Source: Caprimulgus europaeus (Eukaryota; Chordata; Aves; Caprimulgiformes; Caprimulgidae). Taken from it: a DNA stretch of 64,000 bases. Location: contig OU015550.1 of assembly GCA_907165065.1 (NCBI GenBank), forward strand, positions 2,470,001 to 2,534,000. The letters are read 5' to 3'. The notes under the pieces were generated by a model, which was given only the letters and a program-made list of their open reading frames with translations, did no database searches and had not been told where the DNA came from. The position numbers were made by a program, and so were the translations under genes. Below are positions 48,775 to 61,340 of this stretch, one piece after another (position 1 is the stretch's first letter; every line of letters begins with the position of its first letter).

Positions 48775-50050
48775 ATGGTCTTTCTTAGCTGTCCCTGCAC
48801 CAGTCACCAAGGCTTTCTTCACCACTGGTTGTTCCACAACCCTGGTAGGCTTGGGAGACACCACGGACAATTCAGGTTGACACGCTCTCTTCTTACGCTG
48901 CCTTATCTGCTCCATCCCCGATGAGCCAAGGGCAGTTGGCAGTCCCATGGGAACTTGGTCTCCTTCCTGAGGAGACCCAAGGGCAGGAAGGTGTCTGCCA
49001 TAATGCTGGTGACCTTGGACACTTCTCCATTCTTCCCAGCAAGCCTGGGCTTCTGGTCTGTTTCCAAAGTGGAAGTGGTGAGTGATCCCACCCACCTGTG
49101 TGGCTGGCAGGCTCCGCCGCACCGTGTCCACAGGGAAAGCAGAATGACCTGGAAACCCAAGTGGCCATAAGACATGGTCATTGGCTTTGGTGTTTGTCTG
49201 TAGGTGAGACATGGTGGCTGGGTTTGGTGTTTGTCAGGATGAGTTTCCAACAAAAATGTTCTTTTCCCCTTCGGAAGTGTCTGTTTGTCTCAATTTTGGA
49301 GAAGTTTCATCTCTTTCCTTCTTGTCCAAAAATAGTGGCGCTTTTTTTTTTCCATGGGAGGGAATTTCTAGTTCCTTCTTGGTTCTGGTACAGCTATGGC
49401 CAGTACCACCCTGATGTACTCCATTCTCCTCCACACACCTCTGCAACCTTTGCCTCCTTCCTCTCTTCTGCTCCCTACCACAGTTAGTCCATCGCCACGA
49501 CTTTATTTTACGCCTGTGCCTGCACCCGTGTGCGTGCACAGAAGAAAAACCTTCAGCCCTAAGGAGGAGTTCTGAGCTCCTTCATGCAGCTTTCTTCTGC
49601 ATGGCTTCCTTCTTCCCATACCTTAAGTGTATTTGAATTTAAATACAGATCCCAGTTGAGATCTATTTTGTGTGTGGTGGAACATCATCCAGGAGAAACA
49701 AGTTGACTTGTGTGCTGGAGCTCAAGAGAGCCAAGTGAATGATGTTAGAGGTTAGTGGTGGTTCCAGGACTTGCTGGAGAACCACTTTCAGCCTGGGACA
49801 CTGTGTGTTTTATTCCCCCATGTCTCTGCTCCCTTCACCTGAAGATTCCCAGTCAAGTGTGTTCAATATGTGACGAGCTTTGCAGACCGTCAAAGGAGAG
49901 ACGGTCCCTTTGCTGGTTGTCACATCCTTTGATTTCTTAAACAGATGAGGTGGAGAATGAGCTGAAGGCCAATACTTGTGTCCTCCCCCCACAATGCTGT
50001 GTCCTGTGCATCCCCAGAGCGTGCACTGAATAAATCATGTTGTGAAAGTC
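48775..50050 (+). terminator. PI16: PI16 3'UTR and poly(A) signal
   Basis: The stop codon TGA is at 48772-48774. The canonical AATAAA is at 50029-50034, followed by a GT-rich downstream element (GTTGTGAAAGTCTGGTGTGG). This gives a 3'UTR of about 1.27 kb. A roughly 40-bp imperfect duplication (ACATGGTC..TTTGGTGTTTG) sits at 49171-49240. Confidence 0.7.
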
Positions 50051-53000
50051 TGGTGTGGGGTGTGGAATGTCTCACTGGGGGATCTGGAGGCCAGGAACCT
50101 CCTCCTTATATCCATAAAACACTTGATTGTGTGCTGACATAGAGTTGCTCCTGGGGTGCTGAAGGTTCTTTTTTTGGGGGGGAAGGCGGGTTGCAGAAGT
50201 ATCTGGGTGCTGGTTTTTGCAAGGTTGCAACTTAAGGTTTTTAAACCTGTGTCAAAGCAGCAGAAGGAGGAGATTGAGGATGACGTAAGGAACATATTCC
50301 CTGAGTGCTCAGCTGAGTGCAAAGCAAAAATGTGTCCCCACCAGGAATTTTTGGGCAAGGAAAGCAAGAGGAAGAAAGCTCAGAGAAAAAAAAAAACCAA
50401 CAAAGTAATATTAAAACAGATTAAAACAGGGCTGGAGCATTTCTGGTTCCCTGTTTGGAGAGCCCCAGCAGCCAGCTTCTCCCCCCCTCAAACACACACT
50501 TTTTCATCCTTCCAGCAAAGAAGGAAACTAAATGCAAACGTGTGTCCCCAGATCCTGTGTTTCTACAGCATTTTCACTGCAGAACATCACCCAGCAGCCA
50601 GCAGGGAAAAGGTCTTGTGAGGTGTAAACGGGGGCGACGCTGGGATCAGACCGTGGCGTTTTGCTTCTCCCCATCCTCCTGCCCCGCTTTCCCCGGTGAA
50701 GCTGCCCTGGCGCTCGGCATTTCCCTTCTCCCAGCTATCCCACTGCAGGAAACCAGCAGCACCAGTTCTTCTGCAGGAAACCAGCTGCTGGTGGGGTTTT
50801 TTTAGGTCACGGTCATGGCCAGCCCTGCAAAAGGGTGACCGGCAGATGGCAGTGGGAGAGACACCGCAGAGAACTGGGCAGCTCTGAACTCGCCACGCAG
50901 AAGCCTACAGAGAGGAGTCGAGTGCTTGATTTAATCACAAGCAGCAGATGTAGTTAAGAATCAGATTAAAAATAACCTCCTGCCCAGGTGCTGTGGCTGC
51001 TGTAGGCTTCTTGTTACAGGCTGAGCTCCTGCTGCTGAGCTGCTTTCAGGGGGAAAAAACCCCTTCTCCAGCCTTGGGTTAGGGATGGGTGATAGAAATA
51101 CAGCTGGAGCGGCTGCTGGTCACCAGTTGTAGGGGGTGAGGGTTCAAGCAGGGATGGAACTGGGAGAGTATTTCAGGACTATAAATGCTTTTCCATCAGG
51201 GTGAAGGAGAATGTAGGATTAATTCCCTATAAACCATAAAAAGAGTAGAAAAGATATATTTTTTTTCCCAACATAATCAGGGTGTTTGGTCAATACCTGA
51301 TTGTTTTTGCAATGCTGGATCCCCCCCAACCTGCTGAGAACCATCACGGGGCAACGGTGCTGCTGATTAACCATCAAAACAATTCTAGGATTTCAATATT
51401 TTATCATGATTTTAGGGCTAATGATTCTTGTAAAAACTGTTGAGTTTCAGTTTCCTTAAGGTTTTGGCTTCTGGAGAAATGAAGTTGTGCAAGAATCTCT
51501 ATTTATAGAGTTCCTTGTGATATAAAGTTGAAAACCAGAAGGCAAATCTTTCCTCTTCCCCCCGCACCCCAGGACAGTGGGGCTGAGTCCTGCCAGCGTT
51601 TGGGGTGGTTTGGATTAATCCTAAATTCAGGGATTTTGGGAAAGGAGGGAAGGTGATCTCATGGCAAGGGCAGGGCATGGTGTGGTGCGTAGGGGAGGAC
51701 ACAAAACAGCCAAAGGAGACTTTTGTAGCATTTCCACCCAATTTCTGGGGTTGGCATGAGTATGTTCTGGTATCAGGGTGACACAACAGGCAGCTCCTTG
51801 AGGGGAAAGGAGTCGAGACCCTGGCAAAGATGCTGCTGGGTCCTGGCAGCCCCATAGCTGTGTGTGGTGGGAAGAGGAGGAGGAAGCATTTAATCACCAG
51901 CTGTGACCAATTGGGTTAAAATCATGGGATTTGTGGTGTTTATAGGGCTTGGCTACTGCATTAACCTCACCTGCTTGGTTCCTTCTCCAACCCTGGGTCC
52001 TGTTTCCTGGCAGGGAGAGGGATGTGTCTGCTGCAGCTTGAGGGAGAGGTCAAGTAGCTTTGTGCTCCTGAAGCTCTTCTGGACACAGTGAGTTGGAAGG
52101 GTGGGGACAAGCATGTCCAGCATCCTGGGGGATTTGGAATTGGGGCTGTGGTGCTGGTGGGTCCAGCTGGCTGCCCAATATTCCCATGGAGGACTTGGGC
52201 TGCAAGTGCTCCCTGTCTGCAGTGTCCCCAGGGGTGCTGGTGGGGACCCACCTTTCTCTTCCTCTTGTTTCCTGAATATTTTTTGTTTAAAGGAGGAACC
52301 TTCCCCTTCTTGCAGTGATGGCATCGCTGTCACAGCCTGCCTGCCCTGCTGAGCCATGTCTGGGCCTCTTGGACAGAGTGGTAATGAAACATGGTCGTTG
52401 GTTTTGGTATTTTGATATTTGGTGTCCCAAATATCTGTAGTTTTGAGCTGGGACAGCCTCCTCACCCCCTCCCTGGGCAGAGGCTGCCCTTTCCTGTACA
52501 TCAGGAAGCATTAGAGAAAGGAAATGTCTCCTTGGCAGGTTTCTGAGCCCTCGTTGTGATTTATAGGAGACAAGGCAATGGGTTAGTGGAGACTGGAAGT
52601 CCTTGTGTTCTCCTGTTGCTGGTACCAGAGTTTTAAACATGCTTCTAGTGAGGATAATCCAAAGCAGGGAGAAGCCCAACCTGCAGCCCTTGAGCTGGCT
52701 GAGGAGGAGGAAACAGGTTAGGGCTTTGTGACAGGATTTGGGTTGGCCCCAGGAAGCACCCACTGACAGCTAAAAGGGATGGTCTCAGCTGCTTGGCCAA
52801 CCCAATCTGTCCCACATCCTCATCGTGTCCTAGCTGTGCTTCTCCTTTCATGCTCAGGATTTTGGTCAAACAGGGAATTTGGTTGGTGACACACAGGAAT
52901 GCTGGCCACCCCTCTAGGTCCCAATTCACCAGCCAAGTTTGTTTCAAGGCAGTAAAAAGACACAGTTTTAAAAAAGTCAACCCAAGTTTATTTTCACAAG

Positions 53001-54655
53001 AGAATTATCTCCACAGTAATATTTTATTCATAGCTTCCAACTCACACAGTTTCACTGCTTGAGATTCTCTGTGTTAACATCAACGCAGCAGAGGGGGACT
53101 GAGCTGAATTCATTTGGGACACACAGGATTAGGGGTTTTATTTCTAGGGGATACCTCTTAAATATGAAGTGAAGATGCTGCTCTGTTCCCAGGCTTGTGG
53201 TGCTATTTTGGTACCTTCCAAGCAATTTGTGGGTAGGAGCCCTGCCCCTCAGCAAGCAGCTAGAGGATAATAATGCATCTAAGAGGACCAAGCTATAGTT
53301 TTGCACAGCAAGTGGCCAGGACTGCTGAAAAGCCAGATTTATGGAGAGCAGACTGCATTCCTTCACCGCTAGACACTGCGGCATCCCCACCCACCAGCTG
53401 CTGCCCAGCCTGAGGAAGTCATGTCCCAGCCTCAGTGTGGCTACACCCCATCCCAAGGAGAAGAGGAGCCTCAAACAAGCTGCTTCATTTTGAGGAAATC
53501 CATGGCCCAAGCAGACCTGGGGTCTGGGTCTCCCTGTGTGTTTGCTCAGGGTGAAATTTGAGGGCTGCAATTTCTTTTTGCAGCTCTCTTCCCCCCACTT
53601 CATCTGAGAAGGTGTCCTCTGCTTGCCCTCACTCCCTGATGTCTCGGATCTCACACGTTTCCTGACACTGAGATGGAAGTGATAATGGCCTGAGGTGTCC
53701 TTCAGCCTTAAAGAACTGATGCAGCCCTGGTCATGTTACAGCTCCACTCATGGTCTTGATGCCACTCACTTTGGAATATGGCAGAGGGATAGTCCTATCT
53801 GCTCCTAAGAGAGAGAAGAAATAACAATTCCCTGTCCCTTGTCAAGTGCCAGAGCTCTGCAGCATGCTGTCTTCTCATATGTCTACTGTCAGATGACAGT
53901 CTTACCTGCTTGGGACAACCCAGAAGGATTAGGACTTGCTCCCTTTGGCTCACATCTCTTCTAGGACGAGGTGTGAGTCTGAATTGTTGGCTTATTCTAT
54001 GTACACACACAAGAGCCCCAATCTCCTCACCAGGGTTTGTGTCTCAGTGAGTTAGGTTGATATGGATTATCAAACCAGAAAGAACCACCCTCTGCCTCTG
54101 TACCATGGGAGAGCTGGGAACTTGTCCAAAACAGAATGCACTTCCTGAGCAGGGGCCAACCAGCCAAACCTCACCGGCTCCCAGGGCTTGGAGTCCACAG
54201 ACTAAACTTGCTCTTGGATCTGGTTCTTAACCCAAACTTCAGAATTGGGTGCAACAATCTTAAATTGCAAGCTCAGAACTATCCTCTTTCTACCAAAGCA
54301 TCCACTCCCCTCCAGACTCGAGGACAGACCAGAAGAGAACAGCACACTTAAACCCTTTACAACTTGAACCCATCTGCAAAAGAAAGAATAGAACTGAACA
54401 CCAGGAGCTGATGCACCAACTCATTCAATTGTTTTTCTTGCACTCATTAAACAGAGAGATTTTCTGTAAGCAGGTGGCTCCAGGCTCATATGGCTGAGGC
54501 ACAGAGCAGTCTCTGGAAGAATGAAATCCTGGATGCTGTAAGTGAAGACCCACTGAGTTGTTCAACAACACTGCACTGTGTTTTGGGATCCTCAAGAGAA
54601 AGAAGTCATGTCTCAGGAGCTCTGTGGCTGAGCCAGTCCTCCAGTGGTTTTGCTG
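50051..54655. other. No supported gene between PI16 and the let-7 pair
   Basis: No conserved protein domain, spliced gene or repeat family is clear here. Frames up to 200 codons (for example minus 53052-53654) lack any recognisable motif. On the minus strand this stretch would be the 3' side of the let-7 primary transcript. Confidence 0.4.
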
Positions 54656-54660
54656 CTCTT

Positions 54661-54748
54661 TAAGGAAGGCAATAGACTGTATAGTTATCACCTGAAATGG
54701 GATAAAATCCCTCCCACCAAACTATACAACCTACTACCTCACCTCCAC
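54661..54748 (-). ncRNA. let-7j: let-7 microRNA hairpin (let-7j type)
   Basis: The 5p product is the reverse complement of 54720-54741 and carries the let-7 seed TGAGGTAG. All 22 bases equal the let-7a sequence, which is also that of chicken let-7j. The 3p arm at about 54669-54690 reads CTATACAGTCTATTGCCTTCC on the minus strand, the usual let-7b-type star strand. The stem pairs well around a roughly 30-base loop containing GGAG, the LIN28 zinc-knuckle motif. It lies about 180 bases downstream (in transcription) of the second hairpin. Regulator of developmental timing and differentiation. Confidence 0.95.
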
Positions 54749-54866
54749 AGAGCAGTGCAGAGGTCTTGTCTGATTCATGGCTGTATCACTGGCTCTGCAC
54801 TACTTGCACCGCCTGCCTCCATGCTCAGAGTAGAAGTAGATGATGAGAACTGAAGACCTGACTGTC

Positions 54867-54950
54867 TCCTTAGGAAAGACAGTAGATTGTATAGTTAGCT
54901 CAAAGGGAGGATAGGACTCCACAACTATTCAATCTACTACCTCAGCCTCA
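54867..54950 (-). ncRNA. let-7k: let-7 microRNA hairpin (let-7k type)
   Basis: The 5p product is the reverse complement of 54923-54944, with seed TGAGGTAG and the central AGATTGAATAGTT. It differs from let-7f by one base (A for T at position 16), and I recognise this as let-7k, known from chicken. The 3p arm at about 54873-54894 reads CTATACAATCTACTGTCTTTC on the minus strand, the let-7a-3-type star strand. The apical loop again has GGAG. It is upstream of the let-7j hairpin on the same strand, so one primary transcript probably yields both. Confidence 0.94.
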
Positions 54951-57900
54951 AGGACAGCTTGGAACCATGGCAGTCTAAGGCAGTGAGATGATCCTCATCC
55001 AGGCAGCAGCTGTTCTGCGGCTCCTGCGAAGAGAAATGCATGGAAATTCATCAGGCTTCATGATGTGAGGGAAAAGGAGTCTCATACCCAGCCTTACCCT
55101 GGAGCTCCCTTTCCTCCTTTAAACCTTCTTCAGTCCACTTGGGCTATACTTTATCCTTGGCAATCACACTGGCTACAAACTTTAAGCACTCAAGGGCTTG
55201 CAGAAGCAGCAGCCCTCCCTTTTGAACCCAGAGCCATGCATGCACGTCCCTTCTGAAACGGCAGTAACGCCAAGTAACACACAGCCAGGCTGACCTCACC
55301 TCTTGAACACACAGCATATCTAGAACAAACCTGCCAGACCAGATAAGAGAATCCATCAATTTAGCTGCTCTGCACTCCAGGGAATTGAGCAGATTAGAAA
55401 TAACTGAGTACAAGGAAGCTTTTAGGCTGCAAATGTAATGGTATCGAGTACATCAAGGCAGATCTCATTTCCTAAACAAATGAGTGCAACATGCAGGCTT
55501 GGTGTGCTTTTAATGCTATAGCACAGCCAGGCAATAATAGCATGGATCTGAGACAGACTGGCTTCCCCCCAAGCCCTTGGCTCACCTTCTGAGATTTATT
55601 TTTCTTTTTTTTCATCCTCTGTACACCCAAATACAGATGCAAGGTATTAAGTTGGTAGCTTAAAAGAAAATGTGTGAGGCTCTTTTGCAACGAGAAAGAA
55701 TTCCCCTTGAAGATTAAAGAAAGACCTAACGAAAAGGGAGACACCAGTAGCACGTTAAGTCCATGTGCAGCACAGCAGAGACCCAAAGGAGGACTTCCCA
55801 CAAGAGCTCAGTCCCTTGGAGCAGGAGTTTGTCCCCAGCCTCTCTGAACATCTGCTGAGCGTTGTGGTGGGACAGGCAGGGGCTAAGGCAGAAGTCCCCA
55901 AATGGACAAAGGTTCCCTACTGCTTTGTTTAGGCAGCAGCCAAATAAGGGAGATTCCCAACAGCCTGGTGAGCTGGGACCCTTGAGGTGAGAGTTTAGGA
56001 TGAGGTACAGGGATATCTTTGCAGCAAGGCTCAGCAAGTGTCCCTGTTCCTTTGCAGGGCTCTTCAGAAGTCCTTCTTGCTGGCATTCAACACAGCCCAG
56101 GTAATTCTCTTAATTTCCTTTGACAAACTCAGCCTTCACAGAGGATGACCTACTGTGCCAGGCCATCTGGCCCAAGCCTCTCCTAGTGTGACAATGTCAA
56201 AAAATCAGTGTTGCAGGACTGATTCCTGTACATTTAAGTACCCAGCCCATCCACAGTGCCAAGCACCTCGCATCCCAAACAGCCTTCTGATGGGAAATAT
56301 TGTTCTTCTGTTTTATTAGCATAGAAATGGATGCCCAGAGGTTACACATCCCTCCTTAGCACATGGTACACCAGCCAGAGCATCACTGAGGTGACAGGCT
56401 CAAAGGTCCATCCAGGCTGTCACAGGCCACTCTGTTTCCTTGGGGAGAGAAGTATTAAAGTGTTTCAGCTTCCCCAAAATTAAGCTAGTGCCACAGGCAT
56501 CAAGCATAAGGGATGGTGGTGGCAAGAAAACCCATGGCTGCTGCAATGGTAGAGGGCTGGGGAGATGGGTAGATCATGGGTGATCACATCAGGTGATGCA
56601 TATAGGAGAGGACATCATCTTCTCCAAAAAGACTCTTGGCAACCACCCTGGAAGAAAAAATTTTCCTGATTTCCAATCTGGTGGCTTATATTATTTTAAG
56701 CATATAAGCAAGATGTATAGGCCAGGCATTTAAAAGGTCACTCCTGATAGTATTGCAGAGAACAGGCATCTGGGCCAACCTCAAACTGTGGGTGGGAAAT
56801 TGCATTAAATAACTCCTAGTTCACATAGATTTAATTAGACACAGAGAGGAAAAAAAAAATCCCTTCTGACTTCTATAAGTAACCCTGAAAACAGGAGATT
56901 TAATTATTATAATTGTCTTAATGAGTATAGGTTTTGGGAATATCCAGCTGCTGACTCTGTAATCCTGATCTTGCCACCAGGATCCATGAAGAAAGGAGTC
57001 AAACAGGAGGCTTTAGAAATACCATGCCTGGTAAGGGTCACTATGTCCATCCTGTCCTTAGTATCGCTGTCACACTTGTTTGTGCTAGGTCTAAACCATC
57101 AAGCTGAAAGATGGGGAAAGAAGAAATAGAGGTGACCAAATTTGCCAAAGAAGACACAGTAAGTCTATGGTGAAGCCTTGGGAAGTCTTCTTCAGTCTCT
57201 GGTTGCACTACCAAGGCAATGGCTTGCCTGGGCCAGCCTAACCTCGTTAGGACAAGTTAACATCCACTTGTTTTTGATAGAGAAGGGAAAGAGTGATGTT
57301 CCATCTTAATATCTGCAGGACAACCATAGATCCTGGGAGGAAGAAGGTCACAGACATACTGGATAACAGCTCAATGGTAAAACCCTGCTGGGGTTTCACA
57401 AAGAGGCATTATGAATTGGTCATATATCCGTGCAACCATAAGATTTGTGCAAACTCTGGATCTACCAAGATTCTCAGCAAAAATCCCAGGGCAATCACCA
57501 AAGTGAGCTGCATTCCAGCTCTGCCCTGCTTCCCAGACACGAAGCCTTCCCCTCTAGCCTATGGCTGCAGAAACATTAGATTTACAGGTGTCTGAATGTG
57601 ATGCAACCGTGTAAAATTCTGGATAAAATGGCCAACAGGGTCTGTAGGAATCAGGAGCCCACACCCCAAAGCCTCTCACTGCCTTCTAAGTTATTTAAGC
57701 TCAGTTTTTGGAGAGTTTTGGATACTTGACTGCTAAGAACTGGACCTCTTTGAAAAACATAATTTTCTGTGCAGACCTCTGCAATTTTTCCCTTCCAGAT
57801 TCATATGAATCCTTCAAAATTAGCCAAACTTGATTTTTTTTGTGAAAAAAAGCTCAGTCAGCCTTTGTGAAAGGTTGCAGGAAAGTCCCTGTGCTCAGAG

Positions 57901-58550
57901 TGCCACAGCACAGTCCTGCTGTCTCGAGGTGCTTGGAGGGGTGAGGAAAATTGGCAGGTGAAGGATTAATAAGTTTATTCACAGTGAGATCCTCCAGGCT
58001 GGCAAAAAAATGGCATTTCCAGTCCAGTTTTCAGACTAATTCTTTGGAGGAAGAGGTGACCTACAACTGTTCTGCAGTTAGCAGTGGCTCGTGATGACCA
58101 GCCGAGGGGACCCTCAGCAGACAACCCAAGCTGATGTCCCCCCACAAATTTCAAAGCATCTGCAGATCAAAGATGCCCGAGCACGGCCAAGTCTCTGCCT
58201 TTAATACAGGGAGGCACGGAGCCCGCCCGGGAGAGTAGCTGGAAAGGCTCCGAAGCTTTGAGGAGCTGATCTGGTTTATTAAGGAGCACTGAATGAAATG
58301 GAGGAGGGGGGAGAGAAGGGAGGAGGAAACCATAAAACAACAAAGTCACTCCTTTAAAAGCAGACATTGCTTTCAGCTTTTGTATAGCCGCAGTCCCACG
58401 CGTCTGTGCCAAAACGTGCTGGGGACAGGCAGGGCTTCTCGGTGGGAAATTAGGGCCCTGTGTCTCTGAAAGGCTTTTCACTCTCTGGGCTGGAGTGGGG
58501 CAGAAGCAGCCCTGACCCACACCAAGCCTGTGTGCAGCCAGCCGGCTGCG
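54951..58550 (-). other. Upstream side of the let-7 primary transcript; no exon defined
   Basis: No protein-coding exon or repeat family is recognised in this 3.6 kb. By position on the minus strand it would lie within, or upstream of, the let-7j/k host RNA. Host exons cannot be placed from sequence alone. Confidence 0.3.
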
Positions 58551-58556
58551 TTGGCA

Positions 58557-58583
58557 CAAAATGGCTGACCGTCGGCCATTTTG
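58557..58583. promoter_or_regulatory. Inverted pair of YY1-like sites
   Basis: CAAAATGGC at 58557-58565 faces GGCCATTTTG at 58574-58583, separated by eight bases. Both halves match the YY1 core (AAnATGGC) on opposite strands. Surrounding sequence has raised CpG content (58560-58850), so a promoter or CTCF/YY1-type regulatory element is plausible. Confidence 0.5.
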
Positions 58584-58959
58584 TTTCCTTAGCGTTGCCT
58601 ATAGGGAAGCCGGGCAGTGACTTCACGTCCTCACCTTGCCACGTGGCTGGAGTGGAAAATTAAATAGCAAACAAGACAAAAAAAGAAGAAAAAAAAGACA
58701 AAACCCCAATCCCAAATAAGCAAACCCAAAAAGAAGCGGGGAAGGTTTCTGCAATAGCTCCCCAGCATTGCCGGGGCGTGCAGCCACGTACAGCACCTTC
58801 CAGAGCTGCGCGGCTCCACCAGCCGCCAGCGAGGAACCCGCTCACAGAAAAAGCAACAAACATCCCCAAAAAATATCCTGAATGCACCCTATACCACTGG
58901 AAGGTGAAAAAAAACAACCAAACAAAGATATTTTCCAAATTAGCCACAAGGACAAGTTG

Positions 58960-60560
58960 CTTTTAACTTCTCATAGGCCAGGTGAACCTCTCGGAAAAGC
59001 AAGGCCAAGCATCTTCCCAGACACCCGATCCTGGAGTCGATATTAAAAATATCACGTTTCAAAAGAGTTAATCAAAAGGTGCTGCGGATAGGGAAAGGGA
59101 AATAGAAGTAAAAATATCTAAATTTAATTCCTGCAACAGCTCCCGTGTCTCAGCAATGTTTTTCCTCCATGCTTTTTGCATGACGTAGGTAGTATTTCAT
59201 ATCAACGTTGTCAAAATATCTGTTTATTATTAAACTATTAGCAAGTATCTTAATAAATAGCTACTCAACACTTAGGGGTTGTCTTGAGTCCTTTCAGATG
59301 TTTCTAAACATCTGGATCATCATTAATTAATCTGGTATTGTTATCTATAATACATGATCTGTAACCTGCTTGTTACACAATTTATCTTTCATGAACCTCG
59401 TCATAAATCCGTTATTCAAGGTAGCCACAAAGGTAACGGTTTTTCTAAACGTTCATGTATTTTCGTTGCAAATTAGCATATAATTTACACTCTCCTGAAA
59501 GGAAAAAAAATCCCCAAATTTTTGTCATAAAAGTAAAACAGCCACTATTGATATTTCATTTCCAAAATACTAAAAATCAAGAGATAAAAGAGAAAAAAAT
59601 ATAACTCGGGTTTATTTTTACCTGTTCCATATGCAATTCTATAGGTTTACTCAGCAAGCTAAAGAAAGAAGATCCTTCCTTGTGATACTCTATAAAACTC
59701 TTCCATTAATATTTTGTTTTCCTTCTCGATTTTCAGTTCGGAAGGTGCCCAGGTAACGTCCACCCCTGAGGTAGCTTTGGACCCAAACATTTAATTTGCG
59801 AGGCGAACCGCCTGCCCCCGCTCGCAGCCCCGGCTCCGGGACCGCTGTCACCCGGGCAATTCTCTACATCGTCTGTTTGCAAGCAAGCCAAGCAGATATG
59901 GAGGCAAATACCTTTCTGTGCAAGAAAAGCGATTTCCCCTCTTTCTGCTCTCCTTCCCAGCTCCTCTCTGAAAGTCTCTGTGGCTTTCCAGATGTCTCTC
60001 CTCAAAGAAAGGTGGGACGATCACCCCAACACCGATGCCTTATCAAAGCCCGATCCCTCCCCATGCCACCGGACAGAGATCTGTTCCTCCCATCGGCTGT
60101 GAAACGAAGAGACGTGACTACTAACTCCAAGACATCCAGGCTAGTGAAGGAAATGCAGAATCATTTAAGAGAAAAAAAAAAAAAATATTGCTTTTTTTTT
60201 TGGAGCACGTTGTTGTATTTTTGCCACGCTTCTGCGCAAAATTGTATGGTAACGCCATCAAGTTCCCTTAAACTTTCAGGGCATGTTACTGTTGATGGCG
60301 TCTCTGTCATGTATCACACCTTTAACGTGTGCAGGATACACACGCTGGTGCAGTAAACAGCTTGTTATCACACTACAGCACCGTCCTCGTCAGAAAAAAC
60401 AAGGCTTAAAAAGCCAAGAACAGCTCTTTCTTTTAATATTTAAATTAAGATTTTTGTTATTCCCCGAGGTGAAAACTTTCAAGGCGAGAAGGCAATAAAC
60501 AAAACAAAAATCCCTAAAAATAATAATAATTAATAATTAAAAAATCCTCCAGATCACATC
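58960..60560. other. AT-rich non-coding stretch
   Basis: Long AT-rich sequence with unique, non-repetitive composition between the two YY1 pairs (for example 59270-59480). I see no gene. Such sequence in birds can be conserved regulatory DNA, but that needs alignment. An AAT/ATT microsatellite lies at about 60518-60545. Confidence 0.35.
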
Positions 60561-61030
60561 AGCTAAATCCAGGCACTGCCAGATCAGTGGAAAGGTCAGA
60601 TCTCATATTCACCAAAAACAAGAGGACACACAACAGGTTAAAATGCTACCGTCCGGCAATGACCAGCTCTAATCATACCAAGCCGATGTGTAAAACCATC
60701 CGCCCGTCCAAAAACAAACAGTGAGCTCTGGTACTTTATAAACACAGAAGAAAGGAGGGCTGTTTTATTGAATATAGCGAACAAACCTTTCCGTCCGGCT
60801 ATACCGTGTAGCCCCGCGACTCTGCGTGCACCGAGTAGCCTTATGCCGCTAATACAAAAGCTCAGTTTGGCAATTCCAGGCATTTTCAGTGCTCAACATA
60901 CGCCAAAACTACCCACTCTCTGACTTTGGTCTCGTTCCAAAAGGTCCTTTTTTTTTTTCTTTCTTTCTTTTTTTTTTCCCCTCTCTCTCACTACAGCCGG
61001 TGCCACGTAGAGACGGGAGAGTTGGGCTCG

Positions 61031-61340
61031 AACATGGCCGCAGCCTCCAAAAAAGAGCCAAGTCCCAGCGTCCTGGCTTCCCCCTTTTCCAGACGGAAAA
61101 CAAAATGGCCATGCAGCAGCCATTTTGTTTGCTGTGGGATGGGAGGGAGAAAGGGAAGGGAGGAGAGACGCAGGCCAGGCGGGAGCGCGGGAAGGATTGG
61201 GGGGGGAAGCAGGGAGGGCGTCGATTCGGCAGGAACCCAAAAGCTCCGCAGCAATGCCCGGGCGCGTCCTCCCTTCCTCCCGCCGGGGCTGAGCGGCCCC
61301 GTCCAGCCCCACGGCAGGACCCATGCGGTGGGATGGACAT
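61031..61340 (-). promoter_or_regulatory. Candidate let-7 host promoter: three YY1-like sites and a CpG-rich block
   Basis: AACATGGCCG at 61031-61040 and a perfect 12-bp inverted pair (arms 61098-61109 and 61119-61130, AAACAAAATGGC and its complement) sit beside a GC- and CpG-rich block at 61180-61340. A long pyrimidine tract (60951-60985) is adjacent. The location, about 6 kb upstream of the minus-strand hairpins, suits a host-gene promoter. The strand assignment is inferred. Confidence 0.4.

Noticed and set aside
53052-53654. 200-codon minus frame downstream of let-7
   Set aside because: No motif or signal; length is within chance for this composition, although it would lie in the let-7 host transcript.
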